From assembly GCA_050485365.1 (NCBI GenBank), contig JBJHBH010000030.1, positions 1-36,185 of the forward strand: DNA of 36,185 nt, given 5' to 3'. Under the pieces are notes generated by a model, which ran no database searches, was not told the origin of the DNA, and was given only the letters and a program-made list of their open reading frames with translations. Both the position numbers and the translations under genes were made by a program. Shown here piece by piece: positions 24,140-32,181 of this stretch. The DNA is from JARFUG01 sp050485365 (lineage in GTDB: Bacteria > Desulfobacterota > Desulfuromonadia > Desulfuromonadales > JACZKF01). Positions within the stretch are counted from its first letter, which is position 1, and each line of letters opens with the position of its first letter.

Positions 24140-25654
24140 TCAGGCGTTGCGAAACGCCCTGCGCGTCAGGGCCTGATCCGCTTCGATCAGCACCCGCCAG
24201 AGATTCTCGCTCTCGCCGAGCCCGACCTTGATCAGGTAGTAGGCGATGCTCATGTTGGTGCGGGCCCGGTACAGATCGAGCTGGAGGTGAAAGTCGCCGG
24301 GGACCTCGTCGGCCGCCGCCAGGTAGGCGTCGATAAAGAGCGATTCGGAGACGGTGCGCAGCACCTCGGGGTGGGGGTGGAACTGGTTGCGGAACTGCGC
24401 CGCGAAGGTGCCGACGTCGAAGGCCGGGAGCATGACGTAGGAGCCGTCGAAGTCGATGGCCGCCGCGAAGAGGGTGCGCGGGTCGTCGGGGTCGTCGCGC
24501 CCGATGAAGATATTCTTGGGGTTGAAGTCGCCGTGCCCCTGCCGCAGCTCCTTTTCGTGGCGGGCGAAGAGGTCTTTTTCGGCCTCCAGGATGGTCTGCA
24601 CGATCTCGCGGGCGCGCCGCGTGAGCTTGTGGTCGATGGCGGAGAAGGCCGAGACGTATTTGGCCAGACGATCGGGCTCGCGCTCCATAAACTCCGCGGC
24701 GGCCGTGACGCGCAGGCGGCAGTTGTGAAGGCGCACCAGCCACTGCGCCGAGAGCGTCAGGGCGCGCCGGGCGCTTTGGGCATCGGCGTTCAGGAGCGTC
24801 TCGAAGAGGGTTCGCCCCCGTATCCCCTCCTCGATGAGTATTCTGCGCTGCGCGTCGCGGCTCAGCGGCCGGGGCGCTCGGAAGGGGCCTTGGCCGAAGC
24901 CGTAGGCGTCGAGCCGCTCCAGGATGCGATGAGCGCGCTCGGCACCCTCCCATTTCTCCTCCTCCAGCTCCTTGACGATGATCTTCTCCACCGGCTCCCG
25001 TTCGGGCCCGAGGGCCAGCTCGGTGATCTGCAGGTTGCTCCCCTCGCGGGGGATCTCCTGGAAAAAGGGACGGCAGCGCCCTGCGCGAAGCTCGGCGGCG
25101 AGCTCTGCGATGGTGCGCACGGGATGGTCGAACTGGGTCGGAAACGTCCCCGTGTAGCTTTGCGCATGGGTGTCGGTGCCGGCGACGGCGGTGAATCGGT
25201 AGCGGTGCCAGTCCTGCAGTCCGCGGTAGTTCTCGAGGTAGGTGTGATTGGAGTTGAAGATCTCGATCCCGTCGAGGCGCGCATCGAGGAGGCGCTCGGC
25301 TTCGGGGAGCTTCTCGAAGCGGTACGGATGCGCCCAGACGAGGGCGGCCTCGGGGAACTCGCGGCGGATCGTCGCCAGCGGCGTTCCGCGGGCGATAGTG
25401 CGGCGGGCGCCGTAGACCAGAACGTCGCGGAAGTCGTCGGTGGTCGTCTCCTGGCCGGAGAAGAGGGCGAAATGCTTCGGCACCTGCGATCGGCGCCGCA
25501 GCTCGTCCAGAGCGGCGGCGCTCCACAGGAAGTGGTGATCGGTGAGGACGATCCCCTGAAGGCCCCGCTCGAAGGCGCTGCGCACGAGGTCGACGGCCGC
25601 GACGTGGCTGCAGGAGGAGCGCTCGGAGGTGTGGCTGTGCATCTCGATGATCAT
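24140..25654 (-). CDS. PHP phosphoesterase fused to an APH-like kinase
   Basis: The 504-residue protein joins two domains. Residues 1-220 form a PHP metal-dependent phosphoesterase: MHSHTSERSS (His6, His8), LTDHH (39-41), VWAHPY (His109) and AGTDTHA (Asp161, His163). Residues about 225-504 resemble aminoglycoside/choline-type phosphotransferases with the catalytic loop HGDFNPKN (His374, Asp376, Asn381) and metal-binding DFDGSY (Asp401). Opposed kinase and phosphoesterase activities in one chain is an unusual pairing; the substrate is unknown. The ATG at 25654 is chosen because it starts the PHP motif; the frame continues upstream through a 131-bp repeat that is probably not coding. The ribosome binding site is weak. 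Confidence 0.8.
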   Translation of the reverse strand: MIIEMHSHTSERSSCSHVAAVDLVRSAFERGLQGIVLTDHHFLWSAAALDELRRRSQVPKHFALFSGQETTTDDFRDVLVYGARRTIARGTPLATIRREFPEAALVWAHPYRFEKLPEAERLLDARLDGIEIFNSNHTYLENYRGLQDWHRYRFTAVAGTDTHAQSYTGTFPTQFDHPVRTIAELAAELRAGRCRPFFQEIPREGSNLQITELALGPEREPVEKIIVKELEEEKWEGAERAHRILERLDAYGFGQGPFRAPRPLSRDAQRRILIEEGIRGRTLFETLLNADAQSARRALTLSAQWLVRLHNCRLRVTAAAEFMEREPDRLAKYVSAFSAIDHKLTRRAREIVQTILEAEKDLFARHEKELRQGHGDFNPKNIFIGRDDPDDPRTLFAAAIDFDGSYVMLPAFDVGTFAAQFRNQFHPHPEVLRTVSESLFIDAYLAAADEVPGDFHLQLDLYRARTNMSIAYYLIKVGLGESENLWRVLIEADQALTRRAFRNA

Positions 25655-25695
25655 CGGCCGAATCCCGAGACGGAGAGGGAAATTCCAACTCATTT

Positions 25696-25826
25696 GTAAC
25701 GGTTCAGCATGGGGTCCCACCTCCCATGCCAAGGGACGCTTTTCGCCGTCCATGGCCGCTTGACTGCCGCCGTCCATGGTGCCAGACACCCTTGTCATGT
25801 GAGCCGCGACCCCACAAGGTGAATAG
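25696..25826 (-). repeat. 131-bp repeat, copy A (leader of the PHP-kinase gene)
   Basis: Matches copy B (29481-29611) in inverted orientation over 131 bases with three differences. Read leftward it lies directly before the PHP-kinase gene. It keeps two ATGGAC loop sequences, but its three differences each weaken a stem that is perfect in copy B. It could be a regulated 5' leader or a decayed copy of a structured RNA. Confidence 0.9.
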
Positions 25827-25895
25827 GTACACGAATTTTATCACCAATCGACAGGCATGCGGGGAGCGGCGCCGACGCCCGAAGGGATCGGTGCG

Positions 25896-26396
25896 CTAAA
25901 AGGCGAACTGAAGTCCGAGGGTGATGTGGTGGGTGTCGTCGAGGCGCGACGTCGAATCGGAAGGGGCGTCGGGGAGAAACTGAAAGGTGTAGTTGAAGAA
26001 GATGCGGGTGATGGCGTCGAGGTTGCACCCGAAGCCGGCGCCGAGGCGCAGCATCAGGTTCAGCGGCTGGCCCGGCTCGTGAATCGGCGGCTCTTCGTGA
26101 CCGATTCCGGCACCGAGGTAGGGGGAGAAGACGCCGGTGTGATTGAAGTTCAAGGCCGTCAGCGATTCGTTGGACTCGACCCGCACGCGCGGCGGGGGCG
26201 TCTCGGGGCGAGCCTCCTCCTGTGCGACACGCTGTGGGAGCGGCTGGATGGCATGGGCCAGAAGGTTGTGCGCGGCAGGTGCATCGATGCGGGTGAGGAG
26301 AAACTCCGGCGCAAAGGGGTCGTGCGCCGCCGCCGAAAAGGCGGGGAGCAAAAAGAAGAGGATCGCCAGTGCTGTCTTGATCGCCGGAAATCGCAT
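25896..26396 (-). CDS. Probable small outer-membrane beta-barrel protein
   Basis: The 166-residue precursor has a signal peptide (MRFPAIKTALAILFFLLPAF, cleavage near SAAAHD) and then alternating strands: GVFSPYLGAGIGHEE, LNLMLRLGAGFGCNLD, IFFNYTFQFLPDA and THHITLGLQFAF, ending in Phe as outer-membrane barrels do. The visible strands suggest only the C-terminal half of a typical eight-stranded barrel, and residues 30-75 look unstructured. It may be a shortened OmpA/OmpW-like or acyloxyacyl hydrolase-like barrel. No firm family. An upstream in-frame ATG (26486) would bury the signal peptide and is rejected. Confidence 0.65.
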   Translation of the reverse strand: MRFPAIKTALAILFFLLPAFSAAAHDPFAPEFLLTRIDAPAAHNLLAHAIQPLPQRVAQEEARPETPPPRVRVESNESLTALNFNHTGVFSPYLGAGIGHEEPPIHEPGQPLNLMLRLGAGFGCNLDAITRIFFNYTFQFLPDAPSDSTSRLDDTHHITLGLQFAF

Positions 26397-26692
26397 AGAT
26401 TCAATCAAGTCGAACAGAGAAGGATTGCAGTGGAGATCAATGGTTATGCAATCCTCATTCCAAAGTTTGAATCCGTCGATTCTCAAGGGGAGCGCCGGGT
26501 GTGCACGACCCCCGGAGAGGAGCGTCCTTCCCAGTGATCGAGCGTAGTTAAAGTGGATTCATTTTTGGGGCGGTGAATGAGGGTCGGGGGAATGTTGCCG
26601 AAGCCGGAAGCCGAAACGGCAGCTCGGGGGCAGGGATATGGCGGGGGAGATGTTGCAAAATTGTCGCAGGGTGTCGCGGGGGCGAGACAAAG
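26397..26692. other. Intergenic region with a hairpin, no convincing gene
   Basis: Between the outer-membrane protein and the tRNA terminator no credible gene was found. A perfect 8-bp inverted repeat, GGATTGCA (26422-26429) and TGCAATCC (26447-26454), lies 26-58 bases upstream of the outer-membrane protein start and could be an operator or RNA hairpin for it. Reading frames running rightward from here into the tRNA are antisense artefacts. Confidence 0.6.
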
Positions 26693-26722
26693 AAAAAGGG
26701 ACCGGCATTTCTGCGGGTCCCT
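26693..26722 (-). terminator. Intrinsic terminator of the tRNA-fMet gene
   Basis: Leftward GGGACC pairs with GGTCCC (12-base loop), followed by TTTTT. It begins nine bases past the tRNA CCA end. Confidence 0.85.
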
Positions 26723-26729
26723 GGTTTCT

Positions 26730-26807
<78 letters not shown>

Positions 26808-26819
26808 TCAGAGTCCCCA

Positions 26820-26848
26820 AAGATAGCCGATCGCCCCTGTCCTGTCAA
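26820..26848 (-). promoter_or_regulatory. Promoter of the initiator tRNA gene
   Basis: Leftward TTGACA (26843-26848), 17-base spacer, TATCTT (26820-26825), 13 bases before the mature tRNA 5' end. Near-consensus. Confidence 0.85.
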
Positions 26849-26885
26849 TGGTTTAATGCCCCTTATTTCAAAAAAATGGATCGGC

Positions 26886-27506
26886 CTACTCGCGCGGCGG
26901 CAACTCCTGCATCACCGCGTCCTGCTCTCCGGGGGAGAGGCCGCTGCGGGCGAGCTGTTCGATGAAGGCATCGATGCGCGCCTCGATCTGCAGCAGCCGC
27001 TCCTGCGTCAGGGGGGCTTCCTCGGCTGCATCCTCGGGGGCCTGAAGGGTTTCGTCGAATTCGCGTGTGAGCGCCCGGGCCTCCTCCAGCCACGGATCGA
27101 GACGGGGCGCGCCCGGATCGGGGGGCGCTTCCACCGGGAAGTCATCCTCCTCCTCGATGGCCTCCTGCTGCGGCTGCAGGCCCGGGGGGAAGCCGGCGCT
27201 GCCTGGGGGGAGGGGCTCGGCCGGCGCTTCGTCCGCAGGCTCCTCCGGCGTCTCCCACGGCTGCACCGCCGGGGGCGCATCGGGGGCGGGCTCGCCGGGG
27301 GGAATGTGCGGCGGCAGCGCGGTGGGGTCGGGTTCGGGGGGAGGCGGCAGCTCGAGGACCCCCAGCGGCTCGCAGTCCGGGGGGAAGCGCTCGGGATCGT
27401 CGGTCAGATGGATGGTGCCGTCGGGGAGGCGGCAGCTGTGAACGGCAGACCACGCCGGGGAAATCCAGACAAAGATCAGAAGGAGGAAAAACGCAATGCG
27501 GATCAT
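26886..27506 (-). CDS. Secreted Pro/Glu-rich protein with DUF4124-like N-terminus
   Basis: The 206-residue precursor has a signal peptide (MIRIAFFLLLIFVWISPAWS) followed by a short DUF4124-like module: CRLPDGTIHLTDDPERFPPD, with two cysteines about 20 residues apart. Residues 50-135 are a low-complexity linker rich in Pro, Glu and Ala; the last 60 residues form an acidic helical region (LTQERLLQIEARIDAFIEQL). Likely periplasmic; function unknown. It follows the darP gene by 66 bases in the leftward gene run nfo-dtd-darP. Family assignment is moderate because the module is short. Confidence 0.72.
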   Translation of the reverse strand: MIRIAFFLLLIFVWISPAWSAVHSCRLPDGTIHLTDDPERFPPDCEPLGVLELPPPPEPDPTALPPHIPPGEPAPDAPPAVQPWETPEEPADEAPAEPLPPGSAGFPPGLQPQQEAIEEEDDFPVEAPPDPGAPRLDPWLEEARALTREFDETLQAPEDAAEEAPLTQERLLQIEARIDAFIEQLARSGLSPGEQDAVMQELPPRE

Positions 27507-27572
27507 GACGCCCCCTGGATCGAAGCTCTCTCTATCGATCGTATCAGGGGGGGGAGGATCCGCAAGGCGGGA

Positions 27573-28088
27573 TCAGGCGCGTCCTTCATGCGCGGCGCGC
27601 AAAAGGCGAAAGATCTCGCGAAAGGCCTTCTTGTCGCCGCCGGCGTGGGCCGAGCGGGCCAGGCGTGCCAGAGCCTGGGTGTCGAGGGCGGGCCAGCGCT
27701 CCTTCGCTTCGACGAGGGCGGCGGAAAAAAGGTGCGGATCGCACAGGCGTTCGCGCAGCGCTTCGAGCTGATGGAAGGCCTCGGCCTCCCGGCGCCTCCC
27801 CCCTTCCAGATCGTCGATGAATTCGCGCAGCGCCTCGACCTCGTCCTCGCGTTTGCGCAATACCGCTGCAAGATGGCGGATCTGGCGATCCCGGGCGCCG
27901 TGCCCCTTGGTGGCGCGGGCCTGGTCGATCTCGCGGCGCAGATCGTCGTCGTCCAGGCCGAGGCGCTGCAGGTCGGCAGGGGGGAGCTCGGCGAGCTTGC
28001 GGGCCAGCGTCTCGATCTCCTTGGCCGCGCGTTTCAGGGCGGAGCGGCTCGGGATGTCGGCTTCGGGGGAGTCTGTGCGGCGTGCCAT
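27573..28088 (-). CDS. darP: DarP/YjgA-type ribosome-associated protein (DUF615)
   Basis: The 171-residue, all-helical, highly charged protein matches the YjgA/DUF615 family: SRSALKRAAKEIETLARKLA near the start, KGHGARDRQIRHLAAVLRKR in the middle and a C-terminal REIFRLLRAA helix. DarP associates with late 50S ribosomal precursors and assists their maturation. Length is close to E. coli YjgA (183). Its ATG shares one base with the TGA stop of dtd (TGATG), so the two are translationally coupled. Confidence 0.88.
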   Translation of the reverse strand: MARRTDSPEADIPSRSALKRAAKEIETLARKLAELPPADLQRLGLDDDDLRREIDQARATKGHGARDRQIRHLAAVLRKREDEVEALREFIDDLEGGRRREAEAFHQLEALRERLCDPHLFSAALVEAKERWPALDTQALARLARSAHAGGDKKAFREIFRLLRAAHEGRA

Positions 28089-28537
28089 CAGAAGGCCTTT
28101 CGGCTGTCGAGAAGGAGGGTGACCGGCCCCTGATTGACGAGACTCACCTCCATTTCGGCCTGGAAGACCCCGGTCCGCACCTGCAGGCCGAGCGCGCGAA
28201 GGCGGCCGACGTAGTGTTCGTACAGGGCGTCGGCCAGCGCGGGGGGGGCGGCGTTGGAGAAGCCGGGGCGGCGCCCCTGCCGGCAGTCGGCCAACAGGGT
28301 GAACTGGGAGACGACGAGGATCGCCCCGCCGGTGTCGGCGACCGAGAGATTCATCTTTCCGGCGGCGTCCTCGAAGATGCGCAGCCCCGCGGTCTTCTCC
28401 GCCAGAGCGGCGGCGTCATTTTCGGCGTCGCCGACCTCGACGCCGAGCAGAACCAGAAGGCCCGGGCCGATCTCGCCGACGATCTGTCCGTCGACGCGAA
28501 CCGATGCCCGAGAGACCCGTTGCAGAACGGCGCGCAT
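28088..28537 (-). CDS. dtd: D-aminoacyl-tRNA deacylase
   Basis: The 149-residue enzyme hydrolyses D-aminoacyl-tRNAs (and Gly-tRNA-Ala) to keep the translation pool clean. MRAVLQRVSRASVRVDG is the family N-terminus, LLVVSQFTL-type motif appears as ILVVSQFTLLAD, and the cross-subunit Gly-cisPro motif is in NQGPVTLLLDS. Full length against E. coli Dtd (145). The ATG at 28537 lies two bases after the nfo stop codon, and the gene overlaps darP by one base. A longer frame upstream lies antisense within nfo and is not real. Confidence 0.95.
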   Translation of the reverse strand: MRAVLQRVSRASVRVDGQIVGEIGPGLLVLLGVEVGDAENDAAALAEKTAGLRIFEDAAGKMNLSVADTGGAILVVSQFTLLADCRQGRRPGFSNAAPPALADALYEHYVGRLRALGLQVRTGVFQAEMEVSLVNQGPVTLLLDSRKAF

Positions 28538-28539
28538 CG

Positions 28540-29421
28540 TCAGCGCCCCTCGGCGGGCGCGCCGGCCAACTCGCGCAGCGTGGCGAGATTCATCCGGTCG
28601 AAGGCGTCGTCGTCCCCCTTGGGGGTCTCGAGGATCTTGGGGACGCTTCGAAAGCGCGGATCGCGCATGAGGGCGCCGAACCCTTCGCGGCCGATTTCGC
28701 CCTGGCCGATATGGGCGTGGCGGTCGACGGCGGCGCCGAGCCCCTTCTTGCTGTCGTTGACGTGAAAGGCGCAGATGTGCTCGATGCCGACGATGCGGTC
28801 GAATTCGTCGATGACGGTGGCGTACCCCTGCTCGCTGGAGATGTCGTAGCCGGCGGCGAAGAGATGGCAGGTGTCGAGGCAGACGCCGAAGCGCCCCTCG
28901 GGGACCATCTCCATGATCCGGGCCAGATGCTCGAAGCGCCCGCCGAGATAGCTCCCCTGGCCGGCGGTGTTCTCCAGCAGCACCGTCACCTCCTCGGGAC
29001 CTTCGGCGAAGAGGCGCCGGAAGGCTTCGGCGACGCGGGCGAGCCCCGCCTCCTCGCCCGTCTTGAGGTGCGCGCCGGGGTGCATCACCAGGTGGGGGAT
29101 GCCGAGCAGGGCGCAGCGCTCCATCTCGTCGGCAAAGGCATCGATCGACTTGAGCCACACGGCGTCGCCGGGGGCGGCCAGATTGATGAGATAGCTGTCG
29201 TGAACGACGACGGGGCCGACGCAGCTTTGGCGCCAGGCGTCGCGAAAAGCCGCCGCCTGATCGGCGTCGATGGGCTTGGCGCGCCACTGGTTGGCGTTTT
29301 TGGAGAAGATCTGCATGGCGGTGCAGCCGAGGTCTTCGGCGCGTTCGAAGGCCTTGTGCAGGCCGCCGGACACCGAGACGTGGGCGCCGATCAGAAGGGG
29401 GGAGGAGGGCTCAGAAGGCAT
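28540..29421 (-). CDS. nfo: Endonuclease IV (AP endonuclease)
   Basis: The 293-residue TIM-barrel enzyme cleaves DNA at abasic sites and removes blocked 3' ends in base-excision repair. Zinc-ligand motifs are visible in order: GAHVSVSGG, VVHDSYLINLA, HPGAHL, LENTAGQG, DTCHLFAAGYD, HVNDSK and ILETPKG. Length agrees with E. coli Nfo (285). First gene of the nfo-dtd-darP run. The spacer upstream holds a purine-rich repeat and copy B of the 131-bp repeat on the opposite strand. Confidence 0.95.
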   Translation of the reverse strand: MPSEPSSPLLIGAHVSVSGGLHKAFERAEDLGCTAMQIFSKNANQWRAKPIDADQAAAFRDAWRQSCVGPVVVHDSYLINLAAPGDAVWLKSIDAFADEMERCALLGIPHLVMHPGAHLKTGEEAGLARVAEAFRRLFAEGPEEVTVLLENTAGQGSYLGGRFEHLARIMEMVPEGRFGVCLDTCHLFAAGYDISSEQGYATVIDEFDRIVGIEHICAFHVNDSKKGLGAAVDRHAHIGQGEIGREGFGALMRDPRFRSVPKILETPKGDDDAFDRMNLATLRELAGAPAEGR

Positions 29422-29444
29422 GGCGGAAAGCTCCGGAAAAGATC

Positions 29445-29478
29445 AAAGGATGAAGGATAAGGGATGAAGGATGGAAGG
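29445..29478 (+). repeat. Purine-rich short-period repeat (AAGGATG/AAGGATAAGGG)
   Basis: Four degenerate copies of a 7-8 base unit (AAGGATG, AAGGATA, GGGATG, AAGGATGG), beginning 23 bases upstream of nfo and running up to the 131-bp repeat copy B. Confidence 0.65.
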
Positions 29479-29480
29479 TT

Positions 29481-29611
29481 CTATTCACCTTGTGGGGTCG
29501 CGGCTCACATGACAAGGGTGTCTGGCGCCATGGACGGCGCCAGTCAAGCGGCCATGGACGGCGAAAAGCGTCCCTTGGCATGTGAGGTGGGACCCCATGC
29601 TGAACCGTTAC
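29481..29611 (+). repeat. 131-bp repeat, copy B: candidate structured RNA
   Basis: On the plus strand the element closes on itself: TGGGGTC (29493-29499) with GACCCCA (29591-29597), CTCACATG (29504-29511) with CATGTGAG (29579-29586), and CAAGGG (29513-29518) with CCCTTG (29572-29577). Inside sit an 8-bp hairpin CTGGCGCC/GGCGCCAG (29522-29543) and a 3-bp hairpin (29551-29562), both with loop ATGGAC. That loop fits the CsrA site ANGGAN. No obvious promoter or T-run terminator. Antisense orientation to the genes on both sides. Confidence 0.85.
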
Positions 29612-29623
29612 GGATGAAAAATC

Positions 29624-30265
29624 CTATCCGAGCCAGTGCGAGAGCGCCCGGGGGACCTCGGCGGCCGTTGCGAGCTGCACGTCGACGAAGGGAGGGCGCT
29701 CGCCGCCGCCGACGAGGATCGTCCCCATCCCCAGCTCCTTGGCGGTGCGCAGGTTCGGCGCCGAGTCCTCGACCATGACGCAGTGCTCGCCGCCAAGGCC
29801 GAGGCGCTCCAAAACCTTGCGGTAGGGGGCGGGCGACGGCTTGGGGAGGTAGGCCGCGATGCGGATGTCGAAGATCTCCTCGAAGAGGTCGTCGAGCCCG
29901 AGGGTGGTCAGGACGCGGCGGGCGTGGCCGTCCGAGCCGTTGGTGAAGACGGCCCTGCGCAGGCTCATCCCCTCCAGGGCCTCGCGCAGCGCGGGGTCGA
30001 GGCGAAGGCGCGAGGAGACGTCGATGTCGTGGACGTATGCGAGGTAGTCCTCGGGATCGACGCCGTAGTGGCGGATCAGCCCCTGCAGCGTCGCGCCGTA
30101 CAGGCGCCAGTAGCGCCGTCTCATCTCGTCGACCTGCGAGGCGGGGATCTGCACCACCTCGGTCATGTAGCGGTTGATGCGCACGTCGATGAGGCTGAAG
30201 AGCTCGCGCTCGGCCGGGTACAGCGTGTTGTCGAGGTCGAAAAGGACAGCTTTCATAGAATCCAT
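29624..30265 (-). CDS. HAD hydrolase, pyrimidine 5'-nucleotidase type
   Basis: The 213-residue protein carries VLFDLDNTLYPAE (motif I with the DNT variant typical of the SDT1/pyrimidine 5'-nucleotidase subfamily), VFTNGSDGH (motif II), the lysine in YLPKPSPAPY (motif III) and MVEDSAPNLRTAK (motif IV). It probably dephosphorylates pyrimidine mononucleotides in the cytoplasm. Starts at 30265 (MDSMKAV) or 30256 (MKAVLF) are both possible; the second has GGATGGA at better spacing. It lies nine bases after the dapF stop and is in the dapF operon. Confidence 0.88.
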   Translation of the reverse strand: MDSMKAVLFDLDNTLYPAERELFSLIDVRINRYMTEVVQIPASQVDEMRRRYWRLYGATLQGLIRHYGVDPEDYLAYVHDIDVSSRLRLDPALREALEGMSLRRAVFTNGSDGHARRVLTTLGLDDLFEEIFDIRIAAYLPKPSPAPYRKVLERLGLGGEHCVMVEDSAPNLRTAKELGMGTILVGGGERPPFVDVQLATAAEVPRALSHWLG

Positions 30266-30274
30266 CCCGCGCCT

Positions 30275-31114
<840 letters not shown>

Positions 31115-31147
31115 CGTGCGCCCCTTTATTTGCATGAATGAAACGTC

Positions 31148-31176
31148 AGTATAATGATAATATCGCGATCCCACAA
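31148..31176 (-). promoter_or_regulatory. dapF promoter
   Basis: Leftward TTGTGG (31171-31176), 17-base spacer, TATACT (31148-31153), 34 bases before the dapF ATG. Confidence 0.7.
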
Positions 31177-31194
31177 GGGGGTCGCCGGGCGAAG

Positions 31195-31224
31195 TTGACC
31201 CCCGTGGCGCGGCTCCGGTACACT
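31195..31224 (+). promoter_or_regulatory. Promoter of the 31275 gene
   Basis: TTGACC (31195-31200), 18-base spacer, TACACT (31219-31224), with the start expected near 31231. Divergent from the dapF promoter. Confidence 0.6.
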
Positions 31225-31274
31225 GGAAACATCATCATTTGTTGAGGCGAAAGCCCGAAGGAGAATCGAAGGAT

Positions 31275-31502
31275 ATGGCGTTCAACCTGAAGACGAAGCT
31301 TTGGCAGACCGGCTCCCTGGAATGGTGGGGCTTTATCGATAACGAGGATGTCTATCTCGGCTCCCGCGAGTTCCCCACCCCGCCGGCCGAGGGGGACGAG
31401 TGGACGGTGAAGAAGACGCGCGAGCGCTTCAAGATCGTCGACGGCGAGGTGAAGCGCAACGGCGTCGACGACTCGCCCGTCAAGGAGTGGGAGAGCTGGT
31501 GA
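31275..31502 (+). CDS. Small unknown protein coupled to a metallo-hydrolase
   Basis: A 75-residue, Trp- and Glu-rich protein: LWQTGSLEWWGFIDNEDVYL and a tail SPVKEWESW. It has no signal or membrane segment. AAGGAG lies about 11 bases and a second AAGGA two bases before the ATG. The last codon overlaps the GTG start of the metallo-beta-lactamase-fold gene (GTGA), so the two are translated together. I do not recognise the family; a partner or regulatory role for the hydrolase is only suggested by the coupling. Confidence 0.75.
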   Translation: MAFNLKTKLWQTGSLEWWGFIDNEDVYLGSREFPTPPAEGDEWTVKKTRERFKIVDGEVKRNGVDDSPVKEWESW

Positions 31503-32116
31503 GCGCGCTGGAGATCGTCCAGATCCGTTCCGGGCAGATGGAGAACTTCTCGTATCTCGTCTTGTGCCCCGAGACGCGGCGGGGGATCGGCGTCGATCCG
31601 TCCCTGGCGCCCGAAAACCTCCTCGCCGAAGCGCAGCGGCGCGGCGTGCGGCTCGATCTGGTGGTCAACACCCACGGCCATCGCGACCACACCGGCGGAA
31701 ACGCGCAGGTGCTCGCGGCGACCGGCGCGCGTCTGGCGGCTCACCCCGCCGACGTTCCCGAGGCCGATCTCGCGCTGGAGGAGGGGAGCGTCATCGCCGT
31801 CGGGCACGGGGAGGTGACGGTGCTGCACACCCCCGGTCACAGCCCCGGCTCCATCGTGCTGCACCCAGCGGGGGCGCTGATCACCGGAGACACCCTTTTT
31901 GTCACCCGCGTCGGGCGGGCCGATCTGCCGGGGAGCGACCCCGAGGCCCTCTACCGCAGCCTGCGGCGCCTGGCCGCCTTCCCCGATGAAACCACGATCT
32001 ATCCCGGGCACGACTACGGTCCGCGCCCCGTCTCGAGCCTCGCCTTCGAAAAGGCGAACAACCCCTTCTTGCAGTGCGAAGATCTGGAGAGCTTCATCCG
32101 TTTGCGGATGGGGTGA
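31499..32116 (+). CDS. Metallo-beta-lactamase-fold hydrolase (glyoxalase II-like)
   Basis: The 205-residue protein holds the binuclear metal site of the fold: NTHGHRDHTGG (His59, His61, Asp63, His64), HTPGHSPGS (His114), GDTLF (Asp131) and YPGHDYG (His171). Closest in style to short glyoxalase II-like hydrolases acting on thioesters, with persulfide dioxygenase as an alternative. The GTG start at 31499 overlaps the previous stop codon; no other start keeps the first beta-strand. An intrinsic terminator follows. Confidence 0.88.
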   Translation: MSALEIVQIRSGQMENFSYLVLCPETRRGIGVDPSLAPENLLAEAQRRGVRLDLVVNTHGHRDHTGGNAQVLAATGARLAAHPADVPEADLALEEGSVIAVGHGEVTVLHTPGHSPGSIVLHPAGALITGDTLFVTRVGRADLPGSDPEALYRSLRRLAAFPDETTIYPGHDYGPRPVSSLAFEKANNPFLQCEDLESFIRLRMG

Positions 32117-32146
32117 GGCGCGCCGCTCTTTTCAGCCGCGGCCACT

Positions 32147-32175
32147 GAAAGGGCGAGCCTCGCGTTCGCCCTTTT
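32147..32175. terminator. Terminator between convergent genes
   Basis: AAAGGGCGA (32148-32156) pairs with TCGCCCTTT (32166-32174), followed by T residues; A residues on the other side give some activity leftward as well. It separates the metallo-hydrolase from the convergent RDD-protein gene. Confidence 0.7.
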
Positions 32176-32181
32176 TCGCGC

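Noticed and set aside
29464..29778. A coding frame through repeat copy B with MDG repeats, also in frame before the PHP-kinase in copy A
   Set aside because: No ribosome binding site; substitutions follow RNA pairing rather than codons; the frame in copy B runs antisense into the HAD gene.
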